Source of the DNA: an uncultured Stenotrophomonas sp.
Lineage (GTDB): Bacteria; Pseudomonadota; Gammaproteobacteria; Xanthomonadales; Xanthomonadaceae
DNA length: 64,000 bases
Assembly (NCBI RefSeq): GCF_945952405.1
Contig: NZ_CAMFIA010000001.1
Span: 1 to 64,000 of the forward strand
Reading direction: 5' to 3'
Within the stretch, counting starts at the first letter, position 1. Each line of letters opens with the position of its first letter. Below are positions 41,780 through 50,057 of this stretch, one piece after another. Made by a program: the position numbers and the translations under genes. The notes below the pieces were generated by a model. That model made no database searches. It saw only the letters and a program-made list of their open reading frames with translations, and was not told where the DNA came from.

Positions 41780-43144
41780 ATGACCCACGCACCGCTGATC
41801 CACCCGTTGCCGCACCCGATCGATCTGCTGGCGCTGCAGCAGCACGACCCGGCCCGTTTCCCGCTGCTGATGGAGTCCACCGCATCGGGCACCGCGCAGG
41901 GCCGCTGGAGCCTGCTGCTGGCCGCGCAGGGTGACTGCCTGCGGCTGGAGGCCGACGGCCGCGTGCGCGACCAGCACGGCAACCTGCACGCCGGCAGTTT
42001 CCTGCAGGTGCTGGATCGCGCCTGGCAGCAGCAACGGCTGCCGCATGACGGCAGCCACAGCCTGCCGTTCCGTGGTGGCTGGGCGTTGATGCTGGACTAC
42101 GAAGTGGCCAGCCAGATCGAACCGGTGCTGCCGCCGCGCGCGCGCGACGATGCCGGCCCGAGCGCGCTGGCGCTGCGCTGTCCGGCGGCGGTGCTGCACG
42201 ACCACCAGAACGGCGCCAGCTTCGTGATTGCCGAAGCCGGAGAACAGGCACTGCTGGACGCCTTGGTTGGCCTGGCGTCGAGCGTGCTGCCCGAAGCTGG
42301 CCTGGCCTGGCAGCCGCCGCAGTCGGTGGCCGAGGACGCGCCGCAACGCTTCACCGACGGCGTGCGCCGGGTGATCGACTACCTGCGTGCCGGTGACGTG
42401 TTCCAGGTGAACCTGTCGCGGCGCTGGAGCGCCCTGTTTGCCGCGCCGGTCAGCCCGCAGGCGCTGTATGCGCAGCTGCGCCGTGCCAACCCGGCACCGT
42501 TCGCCGGCCTGTTCAGTGCGCACGGGCGCCACGTGGTCAGCTCTTCGCCGGAACGGCTGGTTTCGGTGCATGCCGGCCATGCGCAGACCCGGCCGATTGC
42601 CGGCACGCGGCCGCGCTTCGAGGGGGACGATGATGCCGCGCGCATCCAGGAGCTGGTCGGTCATCCGAAGGAGCGTGCCGAGCACGTGATGCTGATCGAC
42701 CTGGAGCGCAATGACCTGGGCCGGATCTGCGTGCCGGGCAGCGTGGTGGTCGATGAGCTGATGACCGTGGAGAGCTATGCGCACGTCCACCACATCGTCA
42801 GCAACGTCAGCGGCCAGCTGCGTCCGGAGGTCACTCCCGGCGAGGTGATCGCCGCGACCTTCCCGGGCGGCACCATCACCGGTTGCCCGAAAGTGCGCTG
42901 CATGCAGATCATCAGCGAGCTGGAGCAGGTGCCGCGTGGTGCCTACACCGGTGCGTTCGGCTGGCTGAACCGCGACGGCGACCTGGACCTGAACATCCTG
43001 ATCCGCACCGCCGAAGTGGATGGCCACGAAGTCAGCTTCCGCACCGGCGCCGGCATCGTGGTCGATTCGGACCCGGACAAGGAACTGGACGAGACCCGCG
43101 CCAAGGCCCGCGGCCTGCTGCGCGCGCTGGGCCAGCAGGGGTGA
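41780..43144 (+). CDS. pabB: Aminodeoxychorismate synthase component I
   Basis: 454 residues of the chorismate-binding family. The motif is PIAGTRPR rather than the PIKGT of E. coli PabB; Ala is the residue seen in anthranilate synthases. Other conserved stretches are RAGDVFQVNLSRR, LIDLERNDLGRIC, FPGGTITGCPK and FRTGAGIVVDSDP. The position between fabF and mltG, where pabC or pabB is normally found, favours folate synthesis. A TrpE-like activity cannot be excluded by sequence alone. Confidence 0.88.
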   Translation: MTHAPLIHPLPHPIDLLALQQHDPARFPLLMESTASGTAQGRWSLLLAAQGDCLRLEADGRVRDQHGNLHAGSFLQVLDRAWQQQRLPHDGSHSLPFRGGWALMLDYEVASQIEPVLPPRARDDAGPSALALRCPAAVLHDHQNGASFVIAEAGEQALLDALVGLASSVLPEAGLAWQPPQSVAEDAPQRFTDGVRRVIDYLRAGDVFQVNLSRRWSALFAAPVSPQALYAQLRRANPAPFAGLFSAHGRHVVSSSPERLVSVHAGHAQTRPIAGTRPRFEGDDDAARIQELVGHPKERAEHVMLIDLERNDLGRICVPGSVVVDELMTVESYAHVHHIVSNVSGQLRPEVTPGEVIAATFPGGTITGCPKVRCMQIISELEQVPRGAYTGAFGWLNRDGDLDLNILIRTAEVDGHEVSFRTGAGIVVDSDPDKELDETRAKARGLLRALGQQG

Positions 43145-43166
43145 TCGACCGGCGGGGCAGGAAGGT

Positions 43167-43331
43167 TGGTGGGTGCCGACCGTTGGTCCGCAAGGGAGAT
43201 GGTGGGTGCCGACCGTTGGTCGGCACGGGGGATGGTAGGTGCCGACGGTTGGTCGGCACGGGGGATGGTGGGTGCCGACCGTTGGTCGGCACGGGGGATG
43301 GTAGGTGCCGACCGTTGGTCGGCACGGATAG
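43167..43331. repeat. Five tandem 33-bp palindromic repeats
   Basis: Units start at 43167, 43200, 43233, 43266 and 43299. Each contains GGTGCCGACCGTTGGTCGGC or a close variant with hairpin potential, and units alternate between GTGG and GTAG before it. SMAG-like elements in tandem, with no spacers between units. Confidence 0.85.
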
Positions 43332-43401
43332 CCCTTCCAGTCATGACCCCACACCAGCGGCACGGTATCCTGCACGACGGAATCGAGTTCAGAGGTAGTC
43401 C

Positions 43402-44463
43402 ATGGCGGGAGCCAAGCGCGGGTGTCTGTTCGTGGTCACGCTGGTGGTGGTGCTGGCCGCCATCGTGGCCGGTGCGGGCGCGTGGTTCTTCTACAAGCAG
43501 GGCCAGTTCGCCGACGCCCGGATCACCCCGTCCGCCGAAAGCGTGGTCATCGCCAGCGGCGATGGCATGAACAGCGTGCTGCGCAAGCTGCGCGAGGCCG
43601 GCGTGGATGAAGGCCAGGATGCGCAGTGGCAGCTGCTGGCGCGCCAGCTGGATGCCGCTGGCAAGCTGAAGGTGGGCGAGTACGCACTCGGCAACGACCT
43701 GACCCCACGTGAGCTGTTGCTGCGCATGCGCGCCGGCAAGGTGCTGCAGCACCGGGTCACCCTGGTGGAAGGCTGGAACATCCGCCAGCTGCGTGCCGCA
43801 CTCAAGCGTGCCGAGCCGCTGCTGCACACCACCGACAACCTCGATGATGCCGCGCTGATGCAGCGCCTCGGTTTTGGCGGCCAGCATCCGGAAGGCCGCT
43901 TCCTGCCGGAGACCTACGTCTACCAGCGCGGTGACAGTGACCTGGACGTGCTCAAGCGTGCCCACGCCGCGATGGAGAAGGCACTGGACGAAGCCTGGGA
44001 AAGCCGCGCGCCGGACCTGCCGATCAACACGCCGTACGAACTGCTGACGATGGCCTCGATCATCGAGAAGGAAACCGCGCTGGCGAGCGAGCGCCCGCAG
44101 ATTGCCGGGGTGTTCATGCGCCGCCTGAAGATCGGCATGCGCCTGCAGACCGATCCGACCGTGATCTACGGCCTCGGTGCCGCGTATGACGGCAACATCC
44201 GCCGCCGTGACCTGACCACCGATACGCCCTACAACACCTATACCCGTGCGGGCCTGACCCCGACCCCGATTGCCATGCCCAGCCGCGATGCGCTGATGGC
44301 CGCCGCGCAGCCGCTGTCCGGCGACGCGCTGTACTTCGTCGCCGTCGGCGATGGCAGTGGCGCGCACGTGTTCTCGCCCAGCCTGGACCAGCACAACGCC
44401 GCAGTTGCCCGTTACCTGCAGCAGCTGCGCCAGCAACGTACCCAGGAGACCCCGGCGCAATGA
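43402..44463 (+). CDS. mltG: Endolytic murein transglycosylase MltG (YceG)
   Basis: 353 residues. One N-terminal TM (FVVTLVVVLAAIVAGAGAWF), a LysM-like region (IASGDGMNSVLRKL) and the catalytic domain with SIIEKET (catalytic Glu) and TDPTVIYGLG. It terminates nascent glycan strands in the periplasm. It overlaps tmk by 4 bp. Confidence 0.95.
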   Translation: MAGAKRGCLFVVTLVVVLAAIVAGAGAWFFYKQGQFADARITPSAESVVIASGDGMNSVLRKLREAGVDEGQDAQWQLLARQLDAAGKLKVGEYALGNDLTPRELLLRMRAGKVLQHRVTLVEGWNIRQLRAALKRAEPLLHTTDNLDDAALMQRLGFGGQHPEGRFLPETYVYQRGDSDLDVLKRAHAAMEKALDEAWESRAPDLPINTPYELLTMASIIEKETALASERPQIAGVFMRRLKIGMRLQTDPTVIYGLGAAYDGNIRRRDLTTDTPYNTYTRAGLTPTPIAMPSRDALMAAAQPLSGDALYFVAVGDGSGAHVFSPSLDQHNAAVARYLQQLRQQRTQETPAQ

Positions 44464-45125
44464 GTCCCGCGCTGCTTCGCCATCCCCGTTTCGTCAGCCT
44501 GGAAGGTGGCGAAGGCGCTGGCAAGACCACCGCCATCAATGCCATCCGTGACTGCCTGCGCAGCCATGGCCACGAGGTGGTGCTGACCCGTGAGCCGGGT
44601 GGCACGCCGCTGGCCGAGCGCATCCGCGGCCTGGTGCTGAAGCCCGATGCCGAGATCGCGGCCGAACCGCTCAGCGCGGAAGCCGAACTGCTGCTGGTGT
44701 TTGCCGCACGCGCACAGCACGTGCGGGAGGTGATCCGGCCGGCACTGCAGCGTGGCGCCTACGTGCTGAGCGATCGCTTCACCGATTCCAGCTACGCCTA
44801 CCAGGGCGGTGGCCGTGGCCTCGATCCGCAGTGGATCGCCGACCTGGAGCGTCGCGCGGTCGGGCTGCTGCCGGGCCTGACCCTGCTGCTGGACGTGGAC
44901 GTGGAGGTTGGACGCGCGCGTGCCAACGGCCGTGATCTGTGGCCGGACCGCATCGAAAGCGAGCAGGACGATTTCTTCCAGCGTGTACGTGCGGTGTTCC
45001 GCGAGCGTGCACGACAGGATCCGCAGCGCTTCGCGCTGATCGACGCCGGCCAGGTGCAGGCGCGCGTGGCGGCCGATGTGGTTGCCCGGGTCGAGCGCTG
45101 GCTGCAGGACGGGGAGGGCGCATGA
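44460..45125 (+). CDS. tmk: Thymidylate kinase
   Basis: 221 residues. P-loop LEGGEGAGKTT, the DR(F) motif in LSDRFTDSSYAYQGGGRG, and a late lid region. It phosphorylates dTMP. ATGA-type overlaps with both mltG and holB show a tightly coupled operon. Confidence 0.97.
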   Translation: MSPALLRHPRFVSLEGGEGAGKTTAINAIRDCLRSHGHEVVLTREPGGTPLAERIRGLVLKPDAEIAAEPLSAEAELLLVFAARAQHVREVIRPALQRGAYVLSDRFTDSSYAYQGGGRGLDPQWIADLERRAVGLLPGLTLLLDVDVEVGRARANGRDLWPDRIESEQDDFFQRVRAVFRERARQDPQRFALIDAGQVQARVAADVVARVERWLQDGEGA

Positions 45126-46078
45126 GCACGTTCTCGCCGTGGCAGCAGCGCGCATTCGAACAGACCGTGGCCGCGCTCGATGCCGGCCGCCTCGGCCATG
45201 GCCTGCTGATCTGCGGGCCGGCCGGGCTGGGCAAGCGCGAAGTCGCGCTGGCGCTGGCCGACCACGTGCTGGCGCAGGGCGACGCCGCGCATGCCACGCG
45301 CACGCGCCAGCTGATTGCCGCCGGGACCCATCCGGACCTGCAGCTGGTCAGCTTCATCCCGAACAAGAGCGGCGACAAGCTGCGCACCGAGATCGTCATC
45401 GAGCAGGTGCGTGAGATCACCGACAAGCTGGCACTGACCCCGCAGTACGGCGTGGCGCAGGTGGTGATCGTCGACCCCGCCGATGCGATCAACCGCTCGG
45501 CCGCGAACGCATTGCTGAAGACCCTGGAAGAACCGCAGCCGGGCCGCTACCTGTGGCTGATCAGCAGCGACCCGGCGCGCCTGCCGCAGACCATCCGCAG
45601 CCGCTGCCAGCGGTTGGAATTCAAGCTGCCGCCACGCGAGGAAGCTTTGGCCTGGCTGCAGCGGCAAGGCCACAGCGAAGCGTCGGCGATCGAGGCGCTG
45701 GAGGCCGCACGCGGCCATCCCGGCCAGGCCGACAACTGGCTGCGCGAAGACGGCCTTGGCCTGCGCCGCGACGTCGGCCGCGAGCTGGAGCAGCTGGCCG
45801 CGGGCAAGACCGGCGCGGTGGAGCTGGCGCAGAAATGGTGCGCTGACGACAACGCCGCGCTGCGCCTGCGCTTCGCTGCCGACCTGGCGCTGGCCCAGGC
45901 CAGCACCGATGCCTTGACCATGCCGGAGCGATTGCACAAGCTTGCAGCCTGGTTCGATGCGGCCAACCGCACCCGCGACCTGCTACGCACCACGGTGCGT
46001 GCAGACCTTGCGGTGGTCGAGTTGCTGCTGGCCTGGAACAAGGTGAACGAGCGGCCTGCCGCAAGGGGAAATCGATGA
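45122..46078 (+). CDS. holB: DNA polymerase III subunit delta'
   Basis: 318 residues from the ATG at 45122. Clamp-loader fold with ICGPAGLGKREVALALA, VVIVDPADAINRSAANALLK, TLEEPQPGRYLWLIS and TIRSRCQRLEF. The zinc-binding cysteine cluster present in E. coli delta' is absent; the stretch before QLIAAGTHPDLQ has no cysteines. It works with dnaX products in clamp loading. Confidence 0.94.
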   Translation: MSTFSPWQQRAFEQTVAALDAGRLGHGLLICGPAGLGKREVALALADHVLAQGDAAHATRTRQLIAAGTHPDLQLVSFIPNKSGDKLRTEIVIEQVREITDKLALTPQYGVAQVVIVDPADAINRSAANALLKTLEEPQPGRYLWLISSDPARLPQTIRSRCQRLEFKLPPREEALAWLQRQGHSEASAIEALEAARGHPGQADNWLREDGLGLRRDVGRELEQLAAGKTGAVELAQKWCADDNAALRLRFAADLALAQASTDALTMPERLHKLAAWFDAANRTRDLLRTTVRADLAVVELLLAWNKVNERPAARGNR

Positions 46079-46428
46079 GTGCCAGCAACGCCCGCCAGGG
46101 CATCCTGTCCCTGGCCGTGAAGGACAAGGCCGCGCTGTACAGCGCGTACATGCCGTTCGTGAAGAATGGCGGCATCTTCGTGCCCACGCCCAAGCGCTAC
46201 TTCCTCGGCGACGAGGTGTTCCTGTTGCTGACCCTGCCCGATTCCAGCGAACGCCTGCCGGTGGCCGGCAAGGTGATCTGGGTGACCCCGGCCGGTGCCC
46301 AGGGCAACCGTACCGCGGGCATCGGCGTGCAGCTGGCCGACGGTGCCGAAGGCGAGGGCGTGCGCCACAAGATCGAGACGCTGCTGGCCGGCCTGACCAG
46401 TTCCGACAAGCCGACCCACACGATGTGA
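46075..46428 (+). CDS. pilZ: PilZ domain protein, type IV pilus type
   Basis: 117 residues. GILSLAVKDKAALYSAYMPF, KNGGIFVPTPKRYFLGDEVF and a later GIGVQLAD match the PilZ of type IV pilus biogenesis, which lacks the RxxxR c-di-GMP site. It follows holB with a 4-bp overlap, as in Pseudomonas and Xanthomonas. Confidence 0.95.
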   Translation: MSASNARQGILSLAVKDKAALYSAYMPFVKNGGIFVPTPKRYFLGDEVFLLLTLPDSSERLPVAGKVIWVTPAGAQGNRTAGIGVQLADGAEGEGVRHKIETLLAGLTSSDKPTHTM

Positions 46429-46447
46429 GGTTGCGCGGGGCCTTTCT

Positions 46448-46470
46448 GTACAGCCGAGCCATGCTCGGCT
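46448..46470. repeat. SMAG-like palindrome
   Basis: GTACAGCCGAGCCATGCTCGGCT: GCCGAG/CTCGGC arms around a short loop, after pilZ. Its GTAC head departs from GTAG at one base. Confidence 0.5.
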
Positions 46471-46512
46471 TGAGGCCTGGGAAACAGCCGTGAACACGAA
46501 TGTGAAAAACTG

Positions 46513-46540
46513 TTGACGGCCTCTGAAAAGCCCCTATAAT
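46513..46540 (+). promoter_or_regulatory. Sigma-70 promoter of tRNA-Val
   Basis: TTGACG at 46513-46518 and TATAAT at 46535-46540, 16-bp spacer, 21 bp before the mature tRNA. Confidence 0.85.
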
Positions 46541-46560
46541 GAGCGGCTCAGCAACACACC

Positions 46561-46635
46561 GGGCGGTTAGCTCAGCGGTAGAGCATTGCCTTCACACGGC
46601 AAGGGTCACAGGTTCGATCCCTGTACCGCCCACCA
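46561..46635 (+). tRNA. tRNA-Val(CAC)
   Basis: 75 nt with encoded CCA. Acceptor GGGCGGT/ACCGCCC, anticodon stem TTGCC/GGCAA with loop TTCACAC (anticodon CAC), T loop GGTTCGATCC. Confidence 0.96.
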
Positions 46636-46652
46636 TGTTGCAGAACGAAAGA

Positions 46653-46677
46653 AGCCTCCAGCAATGGGGGCTTTTTT
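46653..46677 (+). terminator. Terminator of tRNA-Val
   Basis: AGCCTCCA/TGGGGGCT hairpin followed by TTTTTT. Confidence 0.85.
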
Positions 46678-46826
46678 GTTGCCCGCGCTCGCACGCAGGC
46701 GAGCGCATGACGCCACGGCAACGCATCATCGATCGACGTAGAGGGTTCCATCCCTGCGCTGTCCCGCCGCCGCGGGCAGGCGTAGTCTCAGCCCGTTGCC
46801 GTGCCCATCCGCCTTGGAGTGCCACC

Positions 46827-47207
46827 ATGCCGCTGGCCCGTATCGATCTTCGCAAAGGTAAATCCGCCGACTACCGCCAGCGTATCGGCGAAGCCATCTA
46901 CCAGGCCATGCGTGCGGTCGGCGTGCCGGAAAACGATCGCTTCCAGATCTTCCAGGAACACGATGCCGACACGCTGGTCTACGACCCGGGCTACCTGGGC
47001 GTGGACCGCAGCGACGACTTCATCTGCATCCAGATCACCTGGAATGAAGGGCGCACGCTGGAGCAGAAGAAGGCGCTGTACGCCGGCATCGCCGATGGGT
47101 TGCACGCGGCAGTGGGTATCCGCCGCGAGGATGTGTTCATCAACCTGGTGGAAGTGAAGCGGGAAAACTGGTCGTTCGGTAATGGTATGGCCCAGTACGT
47201 GAGTTGA
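46827..47207 (+). CDS. Tautomerase-superfamily protein
   Basis: 126 residues beginning MPLARIDL, so Pro1 is available after Met removal, as in 4-oxalocrotonate tautomerase and MIF relatives. A double-length protein with RIGEAIYQAMRAVGVPENDRF and the C-terminal DVFINLVEVKRENWSFGNG, which is typical of a tautomerase_2-like family. Substrate unknown. Confidence 0.85.
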   Translation: MPLARIDLRKGKSADYRQRIGEAIYQAMRAVGVPENDRFQIFQEHDADTLVYDPGYLGVDRSDDFICIQITWNEGRTLEQKKALYAGIADGLHAAVGIRREDVFINLVEVKRENWSFGNGMAQYVS

Positions 47208-47218
47208 TGCGCGAAAAA

Positions 47219-47242
47219 CATCCACGCATGGCGTGGATCTAC
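47219..47242 (-). repeat. SMAG palindrome
   Basis: Identical to the 24-bp element at 28095-28118. It follows the tautomerase gene by 11 bp. Confidence 0.75.
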
Positions 47243-47331
47243 AGAGGAGCGCATAGGCCTGCGTCACCGTGTCGCAGGGGGTAAACCCTGAACGGGGTCC
47301 AAGGTTGGCCATGGCCCCGTAGAATGGCCGG

Positions 47332-47778
47332 GTGCGTCGTTCTGTCCTCCACCGCCGGTTCCAGGCCCTGGCATGGCTCGCCATGCTGCTGGTGCTGCTT
47401 GCCCCGCTGGTGAGCCGCTGGCTGGCGCATGGCCACGCCGCTGCGGCTGCGCCGGTGGCAGCCATGGACCACGCGACGCATGCAGAACACGCGCAGCACG
47501 CGATGGAAGGGCACCACGACCATCACGCGATGGCAATGCCGCACGGCGAATCGACACCGAAGCCCGCTGCCGATCCCCACGCCAATCATGAGATGGGCGT
47601 GGACTGCGACTACTGCCTGATCGCCGCGCGGCTGATCACCCTGCTGGTGGCCGCATTGCTGCTGTTGGCGCCGATGGCACCGGTGTGCCGCGCGCTGCGC
47701 GGTGCGGTGCGGGCGTTGCCGCAACGGATCAGCGGCACATTGGGAGCGCGTGGGCCGCCGGCCATGATGGCCGCCTGA
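47332..47778 (+). CDS. DUF2946 family protein, His/Met-rich
   Basis: 148 residues from a GTG. An N-terminal hydrophobic segment (FQALAWLAMLLVLLAPLV) is followed by a His/Met-rich stretch (HAEHAQHAMEGHHDHHAMAM), a CDYC pair and a second hydrophobic segment. DUF2946 proteins cluster with TonB receptors and are suspected to handle copper. The downstream receptor and PepSY genes fit a metal-uptake unit. Confidence 0.8.
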   Translation: MRRSVLHRRFQALAWLAMLLVLLAPLVSRWLAHGHAAAAAPVAAMDHATHAEHAQHAMEGHHDHHAMAMPHGESTPKPAADPHANHEMGVDCDYCLIAARLITLLVAALLLLAPMAPVCRALRGAVRALPQRISGTLGARGPPAMMAA

Positions 47779-47907
47779 GCCGCACGCGCGTTGCATTGAA
47801 CGTTTTTCCATGAGGTTGCCGGCCACGGCCGGTGCCCGCACGCGCGTGTTTGTCCCTTTCTGATTGCTGCCCTGCACTTGCGGGGTGGCCTTGCATGCCG
47901 TGAAAAC

Positions 47908-50046
47908 ATGAAAACGAACCCCAACTCCGCGCGCCTGCGCCGGGCGACGCTGCCTGTCCTGTGCGCGTTGCTCCTGCATGCCGCGCCCCTGCTTGCCGCC
48001 GATCTGGCATCGCCGACCACGCTGGATACCGTGCGTGTGGTCGATACCCGCAGTGGCGAACTGTCGTCCACCGCCAGCGCCGGCTCTGCATTGGGCCTGA
48101 GCGTGCTGCAGACACCGGCCAGCCTGACGGTGATTTCGCGCGAACAACTCGAGCAGCGCGGCGACAGCAACCTCAACGATGCGATCAGCCGGGCCGGTGC
48201 GATCAGTGCGATGCCGCACCCGGGCAACGGCCTGAGTGCGCTGTCCAGCCGTGGCTTCACCGATGGTGCATCGGTGATGCGGCTGTATGACGGGCTGCGC
48301 CAGTATGGCGGGGTCGGCATCACCTTCCCGTTCGATACCTGGTCGATTGAACGCATCGAAGTGCTGCGGGGGCCGGCCTCGGTGATTCATGGCGATGGCG
48401 CGATTGGCGGGGTGATCAACATCGTGCCGAAGAAACCCTCGCGCGGAGCCATTGAAAACGAGATCAGCGTGACCGTCGGCAGCGAGGACACCGCACGCCT
48501 GGGCTTCGGCAGCGGCGGTGCGCTGACCCCGGAGCTGGCCTACCGGCTCGACATGAGCGGCAACTACAGCGGTGGCTGGGTCGATCGGGGGCGCAACAGT
48601 GACGCGACGTTCTCCGGTGCATTGCTGTGGCAGCCGCGTACGGACCTGCAGCTGACCCTCACCCATGCGCAGGGCGACCAGCAGCCGATGCGTTACTTCG
48701 GTACGCCGCTGGTCGAGGGCCGCCAGCTGGAGGCGCTGCGCCACCGCAACTACAACGTGGAAGACAGCCAGATCCGCTACCGCGATCGCTGGACCCAGCT
48801 GGATGCGCTGTGGACGCCCAATGCGGATGTGGAATGGCGCACGCGCCTCTATCAGATCGACAGCCAGCGCGACTGGCGCAATGCCGAGGCCTATGTCTAC
48901 AACCGGGCCACCGGCTTGATCGATCGCTCGGGCAACACCCAGATCACCCACAACCAGGACCAGACCGGGCTGACCTCGACGCTGCGGGTGCAGGGCACCG
49001 CGGGTGGCCTGCAGAACAGTTTCGCCGTCGGCCTGGATGCCAACCGCGCCCACTTCAAGCACACCAACAATACCTATGCCGGCAGTTCGGGCGCGGTCGA
49101 TCCATTCAACCCGCTGCCTGGCCAGTTCAGCAGCGATGCGCCGAACCTGCCGCGCTACCGCAACCGTGCCGAGCAGTACGCGCTGTTTATGGAAGACCGG
49201 TTGGCATTGAGCGAGCGCTGGTCGCTGCTGGGGGGGCTGCGCCATGACCGTGCACGCATCGAGCGCACCGATCTGATCAGTGGCCAGAGCGCGTTCTCGA
49301 AGACCTACCGCAGCACCGGCTGGCGCGCAGGCACGGTGTTCGCACTGCAGCCGACGCTGAGCCTCTATGCGCAGTACTCGCAGGCGGCGGACCCGGTCAG
49401 CGGCCTGCTGATGATCAGCCCGGCCAACGGCGCATTCGACCTGGCCAAGGGACGCCAGATCGAGGTGGGGCTGAAACAGGCCTTCGATGGCGGCGAGTGG
49501 ACGCTGGCCGCCTATCGCATCCGCAAGACCGGCCTGCTCAGCCGCGACCCGCTGCTACCGGATCGCCGGGTGCAGGTGGGCGCGCAGACCTCGCGCGGCG
49601 TCGAAGCCTCGTTGAACTGGAACTTCGCACCGCAGTGGACGCTCGATGCCAACGCCACGGTGCTGAAGGCCGAGTTCGAGGACTTCCTGGAAACCACCGG
49701 TTCGCCGGCGATGCTGGTCTCGCGTGATGGCAACGTGCCGCCCAACGTGGCCGAACGCCTGGCCAATGTGTGGCTGAGCTGGCAGTTCCTGCCGGACTGG
49801 AGCGCAGCGGGTGGCGTTCGCTATGTCGGCAAGCGCTACGCAGACAATGCCAACACGCTGGAGTTGCCCGGTTACAGCACCACCGACCTGGCGCTGAGCT
49901 GGCAGGCGGCGCCGCGCACGCGCCTGTCCGCGCGGTTGTTCAATGTGTTCGACAAGGCGTACTACGCCACCGCCTACTACACCAGTACGCAGTGGTTGCT
50001 GGGGGCCGACCGGCGTGTCGAATTCACCGTCGACCATCGCTTCTGA
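47908..50046 (+). CDS. TonB-dependent siderophore-type receptor
   Basis: 712 residues. Signal peptide to about residue 30, plug domain (TPASLTVISREQLEQRGDSN; RIEVLRGPASVIHGDGAIGG) and a 22-strand type barrel ending VEFTVDHRF. The region upstream of the plug is too short for a signalling domain. Between a DUF2946 gene and a PepSY gene, it probably imports a ferric siderophore or a copper complex. No Fur box was identified with confidence. Confidence 0.93.
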   Translation: MKTNPNSARLRRATLPVLCALLLHAAPLLAADLASPTTLDTVRVVDTRSGELSSTASAGSALGLSVLQTPASLTVISREQLEQRGDSNLNDAISRAGAISAMPHPGNGLSALSSRGFTDGASVMRLYDGLRQYGGVGITFPFDTWSIERIEVLRGPASVIHGDGAIGGVINIVPKKPSRGAIENEISVTVGSEDTARLGFGSGGALTPELAYRLDMSGNYSGGWVDRGRNSDATFSGALLWQPRTDLQLTLTHAQGDQQPMRYFGTPLVEGRQLEALRHRNYNVEDSQIRYRDRWTQLDALWTPNADVEWRTRLYQIDSQRDWRNAEAYVYNRATGLIDRSGNTQITHNQDQTGLTSTLRVQGTAGGLQNSFAVGLDANRAHFKHTNNTYAGSSGAVDPFNPLPGQFSSDAPNLPRYRNRAEQYALFMEDRLALSERWSLLGGLRHDRARIERTDLISGQSAFSKTYRSTGWRAGTVFALQPTLSLYAQYSQAADPVSGLLMISPANGAFDLAKGRQIEVGLKQAFDGGEWTLAAYRIRKTGLLSRDPLLPDRRVQVGAQTSRGVEASLNWNFAPQWTLDANATVLKAEFEDFLETTGSPAMLVSRDGNVPPNVAERLANVWLSWQFLPDWSAAGGVRYVGKRYADNANTLELPGYSTTDLALSWQAAPRTRLSARLFNVFDKAYYATAYYTSTQWLLGADRRVEFTVDHRF

Positions 50047-50057
50047 GGGCGGCCGCC

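Noticed and set aside
43167-43331. CRISPR array
   Set aside because: The 33-bp units abut with no variable spacers, the units are palindromic, and no cas genes are present.
40530-44460. Large minus-strand frames opposite fabF, pabB and mltG
   Set aside because: Same shadow effect; one includes the tandem repeat array translated as PTVGTYHPP-like units, which is not a protein repeat.
47239-49245. 668-codon minus-strand frame opposite the DUF2946 and TonB receptor genes
   Set aside because: No motif, and it runs across two well-supported genes and the gap between them.
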